The position numbers were made by a program, and so were the translations under genes. The notes under the pieces were generated by a model that was given only the letters and a program-made list of their open reading frames with translations, had not been told where the DNA came from and did not search any database. Below are positions 47,188-57,303 of a stretch of 64,000 nt of DNA, one piece after another (positions within the stretch are counted from its first letter, which is position 1; the number at the start of each line of letters is the position of its first letter). Origin of the DNA: Pseudodesulfovibrio sp. zrk46 (GTDB lineage: Bacteria; Desulfobacterota; Desulfovibrionia; Desulfovibrionales; Desulfovibrionaceae); assembly GCF_012516435.1 (NCBI RefSeq), contig NZ_CP051216.1, positions 248,001 through 312,000 on the forward strand. Direction: 5' to 3'.

Positions 47188-48042
47188 TCAGCCTGAAATA
47201 GCTTTAAATACAAAAGAACTAATTACGGACAACACAATAGTACCCACCAGCACAGACCATCTCTTCCGATGTTTCAGAGTTGCACTTCCTTCCCGAATTA
47301 ATTCAATTTTTGGAAACGCCCATTTCGTGTAACTAAATGCCCCTCGAAAACACATTAATAACGCCCCAAAAAACACTATACATGTTGCATACAACACAAA
47401 ATTACTATCAGTGTACTTCCCTATAAAAGCTTCACACTTACTTGCCCCAAAAACCCCTACGGGAATACCCAAAAACCAAACCACAAAATCATATGCAAAT
47501 GGTCTGTGAAGGATATTCCTATTGCTAGACTTTTCTCTCTCCACTCGTTTAACAGCCTCAACCACACTCTGCACCCATAAACTATCATTCCCACTCACTT
47601 CAACAATACTAGAGTTGGGGGTTGGATCTGTTGAACGAGTTGAAAAATCAATAATTGGCGGCTTTCTAAAATCAATATTGATAGCAAAGCAATGCGCTGG
47701 GTTAACACCAAACATAGATCGGTACCAAGATATATTCGAAAAATACACACCAACAACTTCTTCAGGGAGATTGTCGGAATCAAAAAGAGTGCTGTCTTCT
47801 CCAGCTAAGTCTTCTCCATTAGCCCCATTAACTACTATGGAAATTTTATAATTATCGCACCTCTGATTTACAAAATTTTTGTAGACCTGTTCCGACTCAA
47901 ATGACTCTTTTTTCCAAGATTTTTTCTCAATTTCTACAGCACGTTCTTGACACTTATTAAGTTCTCTAAAAATTTTTTTAATATCGTCAAAGGTAAGGAC
48001 ACATGGCCTTATCTCTTTCCTATATGTCAGATGCTCACTCAT
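47188..48042 (-). CDS. Hypothetical two-TM protein, AT-rich (probably acquired)
   Basis: 284 residues from the ATG 48040-48042 (GGAGG 5 bases upstream). Not recognised. The N-terminal ~175 residues are soluble and polar (TFDDIKKIFRELNKCQERAVEIE, VGVYFSNISWYRSMFG). Then come two hydrophobic helices (FVVWFLGIPVGVFGASKC is weak; YATCIVFFGALLMCFRGAF is strong) and a C-terminal one (VLVGTIVLSVISSFVF). AT content is far above that of groEL next door, suggesting horizontal transfer, perhaps a defence-type membrane effector; that is speculation. Confidence 0.7.
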   Translation of the reverse strand: MSEHLTYRKEIRPCVLTFDDIKKIFRELNKCQERAVEIEKKSWKKESFESEQVYKNFVNQRCDNYKISIVVNGANGEDLAGEDSTLFDSDNLPEEVVGVYFSNISWYRSMFGVNPAHCFAINIDFRKPPIIDFSTRSTDPTPNSSIVEVSGNDSLWVQSVVEAVKRVEREKSSNRNILHRPFAYDFVVWFLGIPVGVFGASKCEAFIGKYTDSNFVLYATCIVFFGALLMCFRGAFSYTKWAFPKIELIREGSATLKHRKRWSVLVGTIVLSVISSFVFKAISG

Positions 48043-48109
48043 CACACCTCCACTAATAAACCATCAATTATTTAAGTCTTTATATCTCTGAGGCTGTATC
48101 GTCAACTTT

Positions 48110-48148
48110 CCCGCGCAGCAGCGCGGGCACCAAAAAGTTTAGGGGGAT
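48110..48148 (-). repeat. Intergenic repeat B, copy 2
   Basis: On the minus strand: CCCCCTAAACTTTTTGGTGCC followed by the palindrome CCGCGCTGCTGCGCGG. Same plan as copies at 17325, 53551 and 61556. Lies downstream of groEL in groEL's sense direction. Confidence 0.6.
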
Positions 48149-48167
48149 GAGAGAGGGGATGGGGGAT

Positions 48168-48235
48168 CCAAGGGGGAAGGGGAGAGAGAAGGGACCCTTT
48201 TTAAAGGGTCCCTTCTCTCTCCCCTTCCCCCTTGG
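48168..48235. repeat. 68-bp perfect palindrome downstream of groEL
   Basis: The arms 48168-48200 and 48203-48235 are exact 33-bp inverted complements around a TT centre. They begin CCAAGGGGGAAGGGGAGAG and end at the centre with GGGACCCTTT. The arms are purine/pyrimidine-biased. A shorter relative (GGAACCCTTT/AAAGGGTTCC) lies at 61599-61620, again next to repeat B. Confidence 0.95.
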
Positions 48236-48265
48236 CCGCCGGAGGCAGCCGCACAGCGGCATACA

Positions 48266-48307
48266 CAACAAAAAAACCGGCCCGGTCCGTGAGGACCGAG
48301 CCGGTTT
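48266..48307 (-). terminator. Intrinsic terminator of groES-groEL
   Basis: On the minus strand, AAACCGGC(T)CGGTCC pairs with GGACCG(G)GCCGGTTT around TCAC (one mismatch), followed by a T-rich tail. Confidence 0.9.
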
Positions 48308-48335
48308 AATATTTGGCTTAGATTGGCCGTACTGT

Positions 48336-49991
<1,656 letters not shown>

Positions 49992-50045
49992 CTATTCTCC
50001 TTAAAGAACGTCAGTTTGTAAGAGTAAGAATGATACGATCAAAAA

Positions 50046-50333
50046 CTAGTCGACGATGGCGAGGATATCGTCCTCACGCATCACCAGGGTCTCTTCACCG
50101 TCGATGGTGATCTCGGAACCGGCGTACTTGGCGAACAGCACGGTGTCGCCGACCTTGACGGTCATAGCAACGCGCTCGCCCTTGTCGTCCAGCTTACCGG
50201 GACCGGCAGCGACGATTTCACCCTTCATGGGCTTTTCCTTGGCAGAATCCGGGATGTAGATACCACCAGCGGTTTTCTCTTCCATTTCGAGACGCTTGAC
50301 CAGAACGCGATCGTTCAGCGGTTTCAGCTTCAT
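50046..50333 (-). CDS. groS: Co-chaperonin GroES
   Basis: 95 residues from the ATG 50331-50333 (AGAGGA just upstream). It caps the GroEL ring. [34 protein letters not shown] includes the mobile loop; [14 protein letters not shown] and [14 protein letters not shown] close the domain. First gene of the groESL operon. No CIRCE element (TTAGCACTC-N9-GAGTGCTAA) is visible upstream. Confidence 0.97.
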   Translation of the reverse strand: MKLKPLNDRVLVKRLEMEEKTAGGIYIPDSAKEKPMKGEIVAAGPGKLDDKGERVAMTVKVGDTVLFAKYAGSEITIDGEETLVMREDDILAIVD

Positions 50334-50450
50334 TCCTCTATACCTCCAATAAGTGATTATCATTTTTGGCGGAGCTTTAAGGCAGCCCTGCCGCCCTCAT
50401 TGGGCTCCTTACCTCGGTCTCCGTACAAAGCCGGACCGTAGGCTTGCAGA

Positions 50451-50478
50451 AAGATAAACATGGCTAACAAAGAGTCAA
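50451..50478 (-). promoter_or_regulatory. Putative promoter of groESL
   Basis: On the minus strand TTGACT and TATCTT are spaced by 16 bases, about 120 bases before groES. It resembles a sigma-70 promoter; a CTTGAC...CCAT reading could also fit a heat-shock sigma. By eye only. Confidence 0.4.
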
Positions 50479-50488
50479 GGCAACGGAG

Positions 50489-50525
50489 CAAAAAAAATTG
50501 CGTCCCGGCACAATGGGCCGGGACG
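50489..50525 (-). terminator. Intrinsic terminator of the hemerythrin gene
   Basis: A perfect 9-bp stem, CGTCCCGGC with GCCGGGACG, is followed on the minus strand by CAATTTTTTTT. Confidence 0.9.
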
Positions 50526-50554
50526 AAAACTATATCATAGTAATAACGACGATA

Positions 50555-50989
50555 TTAATTTTTGTTTTTATTGTAGAACTCGCTGAACGGTTTATCCAGC
50601 GCCAGGATATGGTCGCGATACCAATCGTGCATGAAATTGCGAATTTTGATGGCGGGCATAGCGGTACCGTTCACAATCTCGGCCTCCATGCGGATCACAT
50701 CGGTAATAAAACGATTGTGTTCTTTCTTCTGCTTGGACAACCCGGGGTAGTCCACCTCTTTCATGTAAGACTCTTCGGTCCGGAAATGGATCAGCGCGTA
50801 CTCGCGTAATTCGTCGATCACATCCGCCAGTGCGTCCGCCTCTTCTTCGCTAAGCGGCTTGTACATGTCGGACACGACATTTCCTATCTTGTCGAGCATC
50901 TCGAAAAACGAGCGGTGCTGTTCGTCAATTTCCTGGATATCTACAACGTAATCTGTTTTGAATCCGGCAAGATTCAGCTTGGCGATCAT
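50555..50989 (-). CDS. Bacteriohemerythrin (O2-binding di-iron protein)
   Basis: 144 residues, a single hemerythrin four-helix bundle. Iron ligands follow the family spacing: VDIQEIDEQHRSFFEML (first His), ALIHFRTEESYMKEVDYPG (HxxxE), KKEHNRFITDV (His) and FMHDWYRDHILALDKPF (HxxxxD). Short bacterial hemerythrins bind O2 and are common in oxygen-exposed sulfate reducers for sensing, storage or delivery. Monocistronic, with strong terminator; AGGAGT lies just upstream of the ATG. Confidence 0.94.
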   Translation of the reverse strand: MIAKLNLAGFKTDYVVDIQEIDEQHRSFFEMLDKIGNVVSDMYKPLSEEEADALADVIDELREYALIHFRTEESYMKEVDYPGLSKQKKEHNRFITDVIRMEAEIVNGTAMPAIKIRNFMHDWYRDHILALDKPFSEFYNKNKN

Positions 50990-51149
50990 GACTCCTCCTG
51001 TCGCGCCTATTATTAGTTTGCCGCCTATATATACGTAATTTTACCTCATGTCATCTTTATGGTATATTTCATTTACGATTATCTGCCGATAAGAAGGGAA
51101 ACGGACCGGGAATTGCAACTTGCTCCTCAAACGGAAAAAGGAGGCCACC

Positions 51150-51491
51150 ATGTCCGGTATGCACCAGCCCGTCACTCAGGAAACGTTCATCGGCAACAAT
51201 GTAGACGAACCCATACTGCACGAAATCGATTACCACGACGTGGCTCTCTCCAAGGAAGCAACAAGAATGGTGCATCACGGCGCTCGCGCTGTTCTACGGC
51301 AGATTATGCCTGCCGCTGACACGGACAACCTCACCGCCTCACAGGCAGTGGCCTTGTTCATAGACAAGCTCTTCTGGGAAGAGAACTCAGGCGGTCTGAT
51401 CATGTGCATCGACATGTCCGAGCGTTCATACTGCCTGCCAATTCCCAGCACCCACTGGAAGGTTCGCGGCAGCGAAGGCCCTGTCCAGTAA
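51150..51491 (+). CDS. Hypothetical protein
   Basis: 113 residues from the ATG 51150-51152, with AAGGAGG ideally placed; upstream in-frame codons are excluded by that. Not recognised. No membrane segment or signal. The pattern EIDYHDVALSKEATRMVHHGARAVLRQIMP is helical; the C-terminal half IMCIDMSERSYCLPIPSTHWKVRG looks like a short beta domain. Followed by a strong terminator, so a real monocistronic gene. Confidence 0.7.
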   Translation: MSGMHQPVTQETFIGNNVDEPILHEIDYHDVALSKEATRMVHHGARAVLRQIMPAADTDNLTASQAVALFIDKLFWEENSGGLIMCIDMSERSYCLPIPSTHWKVRGSEGPVQ

Positions 51492-51514
51492 CCATCACTT
51501 CTTCCTAGCAAATC

Positions 51515-51550
51515 AGGCCTCGAACGCACTCATCGTTCGGGGCCTTTTCA
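51515..51550 (+). terminator. Intrinsic terminator
   Basis: A 12-bp stem (AGGCCTCGAACG with CGTTCGGGGCCT, one G-T pair) followed by TTTCATT. Confidence 0.8.
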
Positions 51551-51698
51551 TTGAGAACTCCATACATTTTTCTCTGACGCCCTGTCACTGAATCGTATAA
51601 ATTCCGTCACCAAAATCCAATGAGTTGTCACCCCGTTGGTGCGTACTCCTCCCCCTCTTTCCGTAGGTTTGGATAAACCAACTACCCGGAGGGTACGC

Positions 51699-53528
51699 AT
51701 GAACGGCCAAGGACCGCTGCTCAACCTTGATTCCCCCTTTGGCGACCCTGTTCGCCAGACTCTTTTTTCCCTTGTCAAAAAGCCTCTGTCGAAAGTTCTG
51801 AGGCTAAAAACTCTCAATTTAATGTACTCTGAAGTCCATAAAAATGAGATTGATTCCCACTTTTGCGACAAGGCATTGGAAATTCTGGGCGTAAAATTCT
51901 TCGCAGACGGTCAACCTGTCAGCCGTATTCCGAAAAAAGGACCCCTTGTAGTGGTCTGCAACCACCCTTTTGGCGTCATCGAAGGGCTGCTCTTGGTCAA
52001 AATATTGCGCGAGGTGCGCACGGACATCAAGATCATGGCCAACTTCATGCTCGGTATGATCCCCGAGATGGACGAGCTTCTCATTGAGGTTGATCCCTTT
52101 GGCAAGGCCGACTCCGCCAAGAAGAACATCTCGGGCCTCAAGAAATCCATGCGCTGGATCAAGGACGGCGGCATGCTCATCGTGTTCCCGGCGGGCGAAG
52201 TTTCCAGTCTCAAGGTTAACAAGGGCATGGTGGCCGACCCCAAGTGGTCCCCCATGGTGGGCCGCATCATCCGCAAGACCGGCGCCTCCGTGCTCCCGGT
52301 ATTTTTTGATGGAAGAAACAGCGGACTTTTCCAGACCCTCGGCCTGATTCATCCCCGACTGCGCACCCTGCTGCTGCCGCATGAGAACATCAAGCGCAAA
52401 GACAAAGATCCTGTGCGCGTCGCCTTCGGAACCGTGGTGGCCCCGTCCAAGATTAACGAGTACGGCACTGATCAGGAAGTCATCGATTACCTCCGTTTCC
52501 GTACCTATCTACTTCGCAAGGACAAGCCGAAGTTCCGCTTCAAATCCAAGACAACCACGCGCGAGATGGCTCCCATTGCCAACTCCCGCGCCAAGCATAT
52601 TCTCGCCAGTGAAGTGGCCGCCCTCAAGGACGACGCCATTCTCATCGAGTCCGGCGACTTCACCGTGTTCCAGGCCGGGGCGTTCCAGATTCCCCGTATC
52701 CTGCGCGAGATAGGTATTCAGCGCGAAAAGACCTTCCGGCTCGTAGGCGAAGGCACTGGCCGCGCCATGGATATCGACGAATTCGACGACTATTATCGTC
52801 ATCTCGTGCTCTGGAACCACAAGGAACGAGAAATTGCCGGGGCATACCGTTTCGGTCTGACCGATGAGATTCTCAAGGAACAGGGCCCCAAAGGGCTCTA
52901 CACTTCCACCCTTTTCCGTTACCAGCCCGGCCTGCTCGAGAACATGGGGCCGGCCATGGAAATGGGCCGTTCCTTCATCATTCCCAAGTATCAAAAGAGC
53001 TACCAGCCGCTGCTCCTTCTCTGGAAAGGAGTGGCCGAATTCGTGGTCAAGAATCCGAAGTACACCAAGCTATTCGGTTGCGTATCCATTTCCGGCGAGT
53101 ATTCTGGCGTGTCCCGCGAGCTCATAGTGAACTTCATGGAGCGTCACTGTTCCTTGCCCGAGCTGGCAGGCATGGCGCAACCAAAGCGTCCGCCCAAAAA
53201 GAAGCGTCTCAAGCGCGTGGATTTCACCATGCCCGAGCACGTTTTCAACGATCCCGAAGATGTCGCGGCCTTGGTCAGCGATGTGGAGGGCGGCCAGTCC
53301 ATTCCGGTATTGCTGCGCCAGTATCTCAAGCTTGGCGGCAAAATCATCGGGTTCAACGTGGACCCGGATTTCGGCAACTGTCTCGACGGGCTCATTCTCG
53401 TGGATTTGTTGCAATCCGATCCCAAGGTATTGAGTCGGTTCATGGGCAAGGATGGAATCACCACGTTCGTTGATGCCAACACCGTTCAGCCCGCCCCCAC
53501 CCCAGCCAGAATTGTCACGGCGGCTTAA
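51699..53528 (+). CDS. olsF: OlsF-like bifunctional ornithine-lipid acyltransferase
   Basis: 609 residues from the ATG 51699-51701 (CGGAGGG upstream). The N-terminal domain (~1-270) is a PlsC/OlsA-type O-acyltransferase: VVVCNHPFGVIEG (H89, with E95 where many have D) and VFPAGEVSS. The C-terminal domain (~290-560) is an OlsB-type GNAT N-acyltransferase: FRLVGEGTGRAMDIDEFDDYYRHLVLW, then REIAGAYRFG. The two together are the plan of OlsF, which converts ornithine to phosphate-free ornithine lipid, a membrane lipid used under phosphate limitation. Substrate assignment follows the family; a haemolysin-like annotation would be the older name. Confidence 0.82.
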   Translation: MNGQGPLLNLDSPFGDPVRQTLFSLVKKPLSKVLRLKTLNLMYSEVHKNEIDSHFCDKALEILGVKFFADGQPVSRIPKKGPLVVVCNHPFGVIEGLLLVKILREVRTDIKIMANFMLGMIPEMDELLIEVDPFGKADSAKKNISGLKKSMRWIKDGGMLIVFPAGEVSSLKVNKGMVADPKWSPMVGRIIRKTGASVLPVFFDGRNSGLFQTLGLIHPRLRTLLLPHENIKRKDKDPVRVAFGTVVAPSKINEYGTDQEVIDYLRFRTYLLRKDKPKFRFKSKTTTREMAPIANSRAKHILASEVAALKDDAILIESGDFTVFQAGAFQIPRILREIGIQREKTFRLVGEGTGRAMDIDEFDDYYRHLVLWNHKEREIAGAYRFGLTDEILKEQGPKGLYTSTLFRYQPGLLENMGPAMEMGRSFIIPKYQKSYQPLLLLWKGVAEFVVKNPKYTKLFGCVSISGEYSGVSRELIVNFMERHCSLPELAGMAQPKRPPKKKRLKRVDFTMPEHVFNDPEDVAALVSDVEGGQSIPVLLRQYLKLGGKIIGFNVDPDFGNCLDGLILVDLLQSDPKVLSRFMGKDGITTFVDANTVQPAPTPARIVTAA

Positions 53529-53550
53529 GACCGCCCTCCCCCGCGTCAGC

Positions 53551-53590
53551 CCCTCCTTTTCCTAAACTTTTTGGTGCTCGCTTCGCTCGG
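53551..53590 (+). repeat. Intergenic repeat B, copy 3
   Basis: CCCTCCTTTTCCTAAACTTTT followed by GCTCGCTTCGCTCGGG, 3' of the OlsF-like gene and in sense with it. Confidence 0.6.
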
Positions 53591-53693
53591 GTGCAGCGTA
53601 GACCAAGATAGAGCGGCTTATCGGTGCGTTGTCGGTTGTGCAAATACGTGCCAGTGGGTTGGCATTGTTGGCGGAAGGGCGTAAGGTCCGGCC

Positions 53694-54329
53694 ATGCGAA
53701 AATTGATTTTGTCCGTTTTGTTGGTTGTGGCGCTGGCTGTTCCCGCCTTGGCTGAAGACAAGGTGCCCAATGGATGCGATCCCCTTTATCAGGATATCGC
53801 CGACAATGCCCTGGTCTCCTTTGAAGGGACTGGCGACCTTGATGTCCTCGTTGTGACCGACCCGCTCTGCTGGCACTGTCGACTGGGCCACAAATTGCTC
53901 AGCGAATATCCCGAGAAGTATCGCACAGTGAAGCTCTCTTTTTTCCCGCGCAGGACCTTCATCGGGTCCGACATGGCCGCATGGATTCTCGAAGATGCGG
54001 TTGGAAAGGACGACCTTCTGGACAAGCTCGACTTCGCATACAAGCACCTCAAGCAGCCCAAGACCGATGATGTCGCAGAGGCTCGCATGGTGGTGCTCTC
54101 ACAGTTCATCGTCTTCTTCCCGCAGATGCTGGGCGCCGATGAATCCATCGAAGCCTTGTATGCACGGCTGCAGAAAGAGCACGAACCGCATACGCTTCAG
54201 AGTTCAGCCCTTGCCCATAGCGCCAAGATTCCCGGCACACCGGTCCTCGTCGCAGGCGAAAAGGTGCTGATCGGATACGGTGCAGGGCCGTGGCTCAAGG
54301 CGCTCGACGCAAATGCCATCTGCAAATAA
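53694..54329 (+). CDS. Exported thioredoxin-fold (DsbA/DsbG-like) protein
   Basis: 211 residues. Signal peptide (LILSVLLVVALAVPALA, cut after ALA). Thioredoxin-like core with the redox motif in LVVTDPLCWHCRLGHKLL (CWHC), a helical insertion (~90-160) and the cis-proline strand in AKIPGTPVLVAGEK. The CxxC and GTP-V motif support a periplasmic thiol oxidase or isomerase. No partner DsbB or DsbD is adjacent. Ends 20 bases before a terminator. Confidence 0.85.
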   Translation: MRKLILSVLLVVALAVPALAEDKVPNGCDPLYQDIADNALVSFEGTGDLDVLVVTDPLCWHCRLGHKLLSEYPEKYRTVKLSFFPRRTFIGSDMAAWILEDAVGKDDLLDKLDFAYKHLKQPKTDDVAEARMVVLSQFIVFFPQMLGADESIEALYARLQKEHEPHTLQSSALAHSAKIPGTPVLVAGEKVLIGYGAGPWLKALDANAICK

Positions 54330-54351
54330 CGACAGTTTTCCATGACACAAA

Positions 54352-54378
54352 AAAACGCCCCGCTTCTGCGGGGCGTTT
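54352..54378 (+). terminator. Intrinsic terminator of the thioredoxin-fold gene
   Basis: A perfect stem, AAACGCCCCGC with GCGGGGCGTTT, around TTCT, flanked by A and T runs; it can also serve the convergent small gene. Confidence 0.9.
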
Positions 54379-54397
54379 TACGTTGGGACAGCCGGGT

Positions 54398-54658
54398 CTA
54401 CAAAGGGCCGTTGTTGCAGCCAATGTGCAGGATCCCATCCTGCAACTCTCCAGCCCCACGTTCCGCGAATCGGGTGCTCAGGAGGACGTTGTGTGCAGGC
54501 AGTGCAGCATACCTCACATCCGCCGCCATATCTCGCTGATGAGACACGACGCCGTGCGGGTATGTCGAGCGAATGTCCGTCTGTTCGGAAAGACCCTCGC
54601 CGATGAAAAAAAGAAACATTGCCGCTGCCAGAAAAACCAACACACGCACACTACTCAT
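54398..54658 (-). CDS. Small exported protein, unknown
   Basis: 86 residues from the ATG 54656-54658 (GAGG upstream). N-terminal signal/anchor SVRVLVFLAAAMFLFFIGEGLS, then ~60 polar residues with a single Cys near the end (HIGCNNGPL). Not recognised. It converges with the thioredoxin-fold gene and shares its terminator region. Confidence 0.5.
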   Translation of the reverse strand: MSSVRVLVFLAAAMFLFFIGEGLSEQTDIRSTYPHGVVSHQRDMAADVRYAALPAHNVLLSTRFAERGAGELQDGILHIGCNNGPL

Positions 54659-54799
54659 GGCTGCCTCACTTGGCTGGTTGGAGTCACTACAACCATAACA
54701 CGGCAGCGGGCTTTTGACCAAAGAAAGAGGCCTCCCGCACATACGTCGTGCAAGAGGCCTTTACGCCGAATTTTCCTAGTTTGGAGACACTAGTTCCTG

Positions 54800-54867
54800 T
54801 CGATCTACTTGCTCACCCGTTGCGAAACGTATTCAGCGGACTAGTTGAGCAGCCCCTCGAAAAGTAG
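54800..54867 (-). pseudogene. Remnant of a LOG gene 3' end (copy R1)
   Basis: On the minus strand the sequence reads FEGLLN-stop-SAEYVSQRVSK-stop-ID, matching PEGLLGQFTEYVPPQVDKWIE at the C-terminus of the intact LOG protein at 57304. Roughly 70% of ~68 bases agree by eye, including an exact AAACGTATTC-type core and AGCAGCCC. Two stops disrupt it. It lies just 3' of the choloylglycine hydrolase gene. Confidence 0.7.
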
Positions 54868-54896
54868 AGCATTTGCCCCCTGTGTCGCCCTAGAGT

Positions 54897-56000
54897 TCAT
54901 TGCAATAAGCCAGTTACATCCTGAAAACCGTTGTCATTAGGTTTATCAAGTGGGATTGGCTGCCTCTCGACATCTCGACCAAAGTCTATTTTTTGCAGAT
55001 CGATCTTTCGAACACAACGATTTCGCATGGTATGATAATAAAGAATTTGGTTTTTGGTATCATTGACGATTGTATATTGAGTTCCAGACAAAAGGTGCGC
55101 ATTGCTCGCCCCTTCGGACTGAGTTGCGGGCACATTAAAGCTATCCAAAATACGGAATGACTCAGTTACCGTATCCTCTCCACCACATGTCTGCCGGGCC
55201 GTCTGAACAAATAGTGCAGCTCGCACAAATCGTGAAGTAGATGTAAAATCGCCAGGTAAGCCAAGAAATCCAGTTCCTCCCGACAAAGGAGTAATTTCCA
55301 AGTTACCGCACTCTGAATCCGAGCAGGGCACATTGGAAATTTTGCAGTAATTTCTGAGATTAGTCAGATGCCAGTCGAAGGTGGGATTATTGGTAATAAC
55401 ACCCACCGGGTTATCGATAATGTTTGTTTTGCCACCACGAAATTCAATAACGACACTATTACCTTTTGGATCAACGATCATAGCATGCAAGGGGTAAGGC
55501 GCTTTAAGAGTCTCATCAACCACAGGAACGACTCTTACGTCGCTAACCTTTTTCTTAACGTCCTCAATATCTGCGCAGTTGGAAAGGATATAAGTCAGCA
55601 AATCAGTGGGCGCGAGTGAACTGTCGCGCAATTTCGGATCATAATCGACATACTCAGCAAAGCCTTTGTGATAGAACATCCCACCGGCCAGTCCTTTTTC
55701 GTTCATACCTGTGTTGATGACGTGATCTTTAAGCAAAATCCCCACAAACCCATACGTGACATTCCAAGATATGCCATCCTTCCCGTCCGGAGTACTGCTT
55801 TTAACCAACTGCCCCTTACTGTAGACCGCGATCTTCGGTTCGAGATCAAACTTGCCCCACTCTTGAGTACGACCAAAGACAACAGTGCCGTCAAAGCCCT
55901 CAAGCTGAATACCAGTACATGCCCAGCACACATTACAACAGGCCAAAGTAATTATACTAAAAAGAAATATCGAGAGACGGGTCACATTCATCCAGTGCAT
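54897..56000 (-). CDS. Choloylglycine hydrolase/penicillin V acylase family (Ntn hydrolase), exported
   Basis: 367 residues. A signal peptide (LSIFLFSIITLACCNVCWA) ends directly before Cys28, so maturation exposes the nucleophilic cysteine of the Ntn fold (CTGIQLEGFDGTVVFGRTQEW). Further landmarks: VINTGMNEKGLAGGMFYHKG, YPLHAMIVDPKGNSVVIEF, GVITNNPTFDWHLTNLRNY and TSTSRFVRAALF with the active-site Arg. Family members hydrolyse linear amides such as bile salts, penicillin V or N-acyl homoserine lactones. In an environmental bacterium quorum-signal or N-acyl amide cleavage is more plausible than bile-salt use. Bracketed by two LOG remnants. ATG with AAGGAGG. Confidence 0.9.
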   Translation of the reverse strand: MHWMNVTRLSIFLFSIITLACCNVCWACTGIQLEGFDGTVVFGRTQEWGKFDLEPKIAVYSKGQLVKSSTPDGKDGISWNVTYGFVGILLKDHVINTGMNEKGLAGGMFYHKGFAEYVDYDPKLRDSSLAPTDLLTYILSNCADIEDVKKKVSDVRVVPVVDETLKAPYPLHAMIVDPKGNSVVIEFRGGKTNIIDNPVGVITNNPTFDWHLTNLRNYCKISNVPCSDSECGNLEITPLSGGTGFLGLPGDFTSTSRFVRAALFVQTARQTCGGEDTVTESFRILDSFNVPATQSEGASNAHLLSGTQYTIVNDTKNQILYYHTMRNRCVRKIDLQKIDFGRDVERQPIPLDKPNDNGFQDVTGLLQ

Positions 56001-56071
56001 ATAGCCTCCTTTATTTTGACAACAAAAGTACAGACCCCTGCAGAAAATGACAATCGGATATTTCTTTATTA

Positions 56072-56136
56072 CTAGAGCCCTTCGTTTTGTCGATCGACTT
56101 GTCTACCAAGAGCGGTGCGTCTTCCATGAATTGAAC
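56072..56136 (-). pseudogene. Remnant of a LOG gene 3' end (copy R2)
   Basis: On the minus strand it reads VQFMEDAPLLVDKSIDKTKGL and then a stop, in line with GQFTEYVPPQVDKWIEKKKGL-stop of the intact LOG gene at 57304, including the C-terminal KGL. About 70% base identity by eye with one gap. No upstream coding part remains. Confidence 0.7.
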
Positions 56137-56152
56137 GGGAACCTACCTCATC

Positions 56153-56200
56153 AAAAGAAAACGGCCCTTGCCAGCACACACTGACAAGGGCCGTTTCTTT
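56153..56200 (-). terminator. Intrinsic terminator of the parvulin gene
   Basis: A perfect 12-bp stem, AAACGGCCCTTG with CAAGGGCCGTTT (56159-56196), with a T-rich tail on the minus strand. Confidence 0.85.
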
Positions 56201-56218
56201 ATGACGATGAAGAGTTGT

Positions 56219-56500
56219 TTAGTCTTCGCGGCTGGTGATTTCCAGCAGATGGTAACCAAACTGAGTCTTGACCGGGCCGTGAACTTCGCCAACGGCTTCG
56301 TTGAACACAACGGTGTCAAATTCCGGGACCATGGCACCGGGGCCGAACTCACCGAGATCGCCACCGCGCTGTCCGGAGGGGCAGCTGGAGTGCTGTTTTG
56401 CCAGTTCGGCGAAATCTGCGCCTTCCTGAATCTGTTTCTTCAGATCCAAGCAGGTCTGTTCATCACTAACCAAAAGATGACGGGCAGTTGCTTTTGCCAT
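56219..56500 (-). CDS. ppiC: Parvulin-type peptidyl-prolyl cis-trans isomerase (PpiC-like)
   Basis: 93 residues: a lone rotamase domain, as in E. coli PpiC (Par10). [21 protein letters not shown] opens it, then [36 protein letters not shown] and the closing [15 protein letters not shown] with the catalytic His. No signal peptide, so cytoplasmic. RBS CAGGAGC before the ATG. Confidence 0.95.
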   Translation of the reverse strand: MAKATARHLLVSDEQTCLDLKKQIQEGADFAELAKQHSSCPSGQRGGDLGEFGPGAMVPEFDTVVFNEAVGEVHGPVKTQFGYHLLEITSRED

Positions 56501-56671
56501 GTTCGTGCTCCTGTAAGCTTGAATATGTGAATTCTTAGTAAACCATGCAATGTTGCCGTTGCGGCTTTATGCGTCGCAATAGACAAGGCTTACATGGATA
56601 TGCGTATACTGCAAGGTGAAACCCCGCACCAGAATCAGGGCGCCATACACTCTGATCCCCATACCTTTCCA

Positions 56672-57082
56672 CTATTCACTCCCCTCTGGAAGTCCATCGA
56701 AAGTGGGAATATCCTCCAGCCCATTGTCCCAGTTGGCCTTGCTCGCATAAAATATATGACCGTTAGGTTTGATCGGCACATCGCGGTCAAGGCTCCCCGC
56801 AGGGACGACGAGAAGCGTTCCTTCCATTTGAATATTTGGAAGGGCCGACCCGCAATTGGTACAGAAACTCTTAATGTGACCGGTCGAGTTGAAATCAAAT
56901 ATGCGCACGTTCTCTTCTCCGGACAACCACTTTAATTTGGCTGTGGACGAGAACAAATTCGCTGCATGGGCGGATCCGGTATCTTTGCGGCACCGCTCAC
57001 AATGACATAAGAAAAAACTTTCAAAGTCCCCTTCTATCTCGAATGCAACTTTGCCGCACAGACATGCGCCTGCATGTTTCAT
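56672..57082 (-). CDS. GFA/CENP-V family zinc protein
   Basis: 136 residues. Zinc ligand pattern of the glutathione-dependent formaldehyde-activating (GFA) family: GACLCGKVAFEIEG, FFLCHCERCRKDTGSAHAANLF, and IKSFCTNCGSALP. The fold carries two zinc sites (C-C and C-C-C-C). The family ranges from formaldehyde-GSH spontaneous adduct catalysts to unknown carbon-sulfur lyases; no adhC or fgh is adjacent, so the reaction is not shown. RBS GGAGGAAGG upstream of the ATG. Confidence 0.88.
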   Translation of the reverse strand: MKHAGACLCGKVAFEIEGDFESFFLCHCERCRKDTGSAHAANLFSSTAKLKWLSGEENVRIFDFNSTGHIKSFCTNCGSALPNIQMEGTLLVVPAGSLDRDVPIKPNGHIFYASKANWDNGLEDIPTFDGLPEGSE

Positions 57083-57303
57083 CGACCTTCCTCCCGATTT
57101 CGCAGCCAGATTTTTTCAGAAGAGATGCCATGAGTGCAGTATTGCAACTCGAGCCTGCAACGCCCCAGCTTCATAGGTCCATTGCAAAGTAGAAACTTTC
57201 GGCCGAAACGGGGAAGTAGAGGGACACCATACCTATTTCTCAATCCGCTCTAATTCTCGGGGTGAAGTAGTCCTATCATGAGAAAGGACCACCCACCGCT
57301 GTC

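Noticed and set aside
50334-50500. CIRCE heat-shock operator upstream of groESL
   Set aside because: No TTAGCACTC-N9-GAGTGCTAA element is visible.
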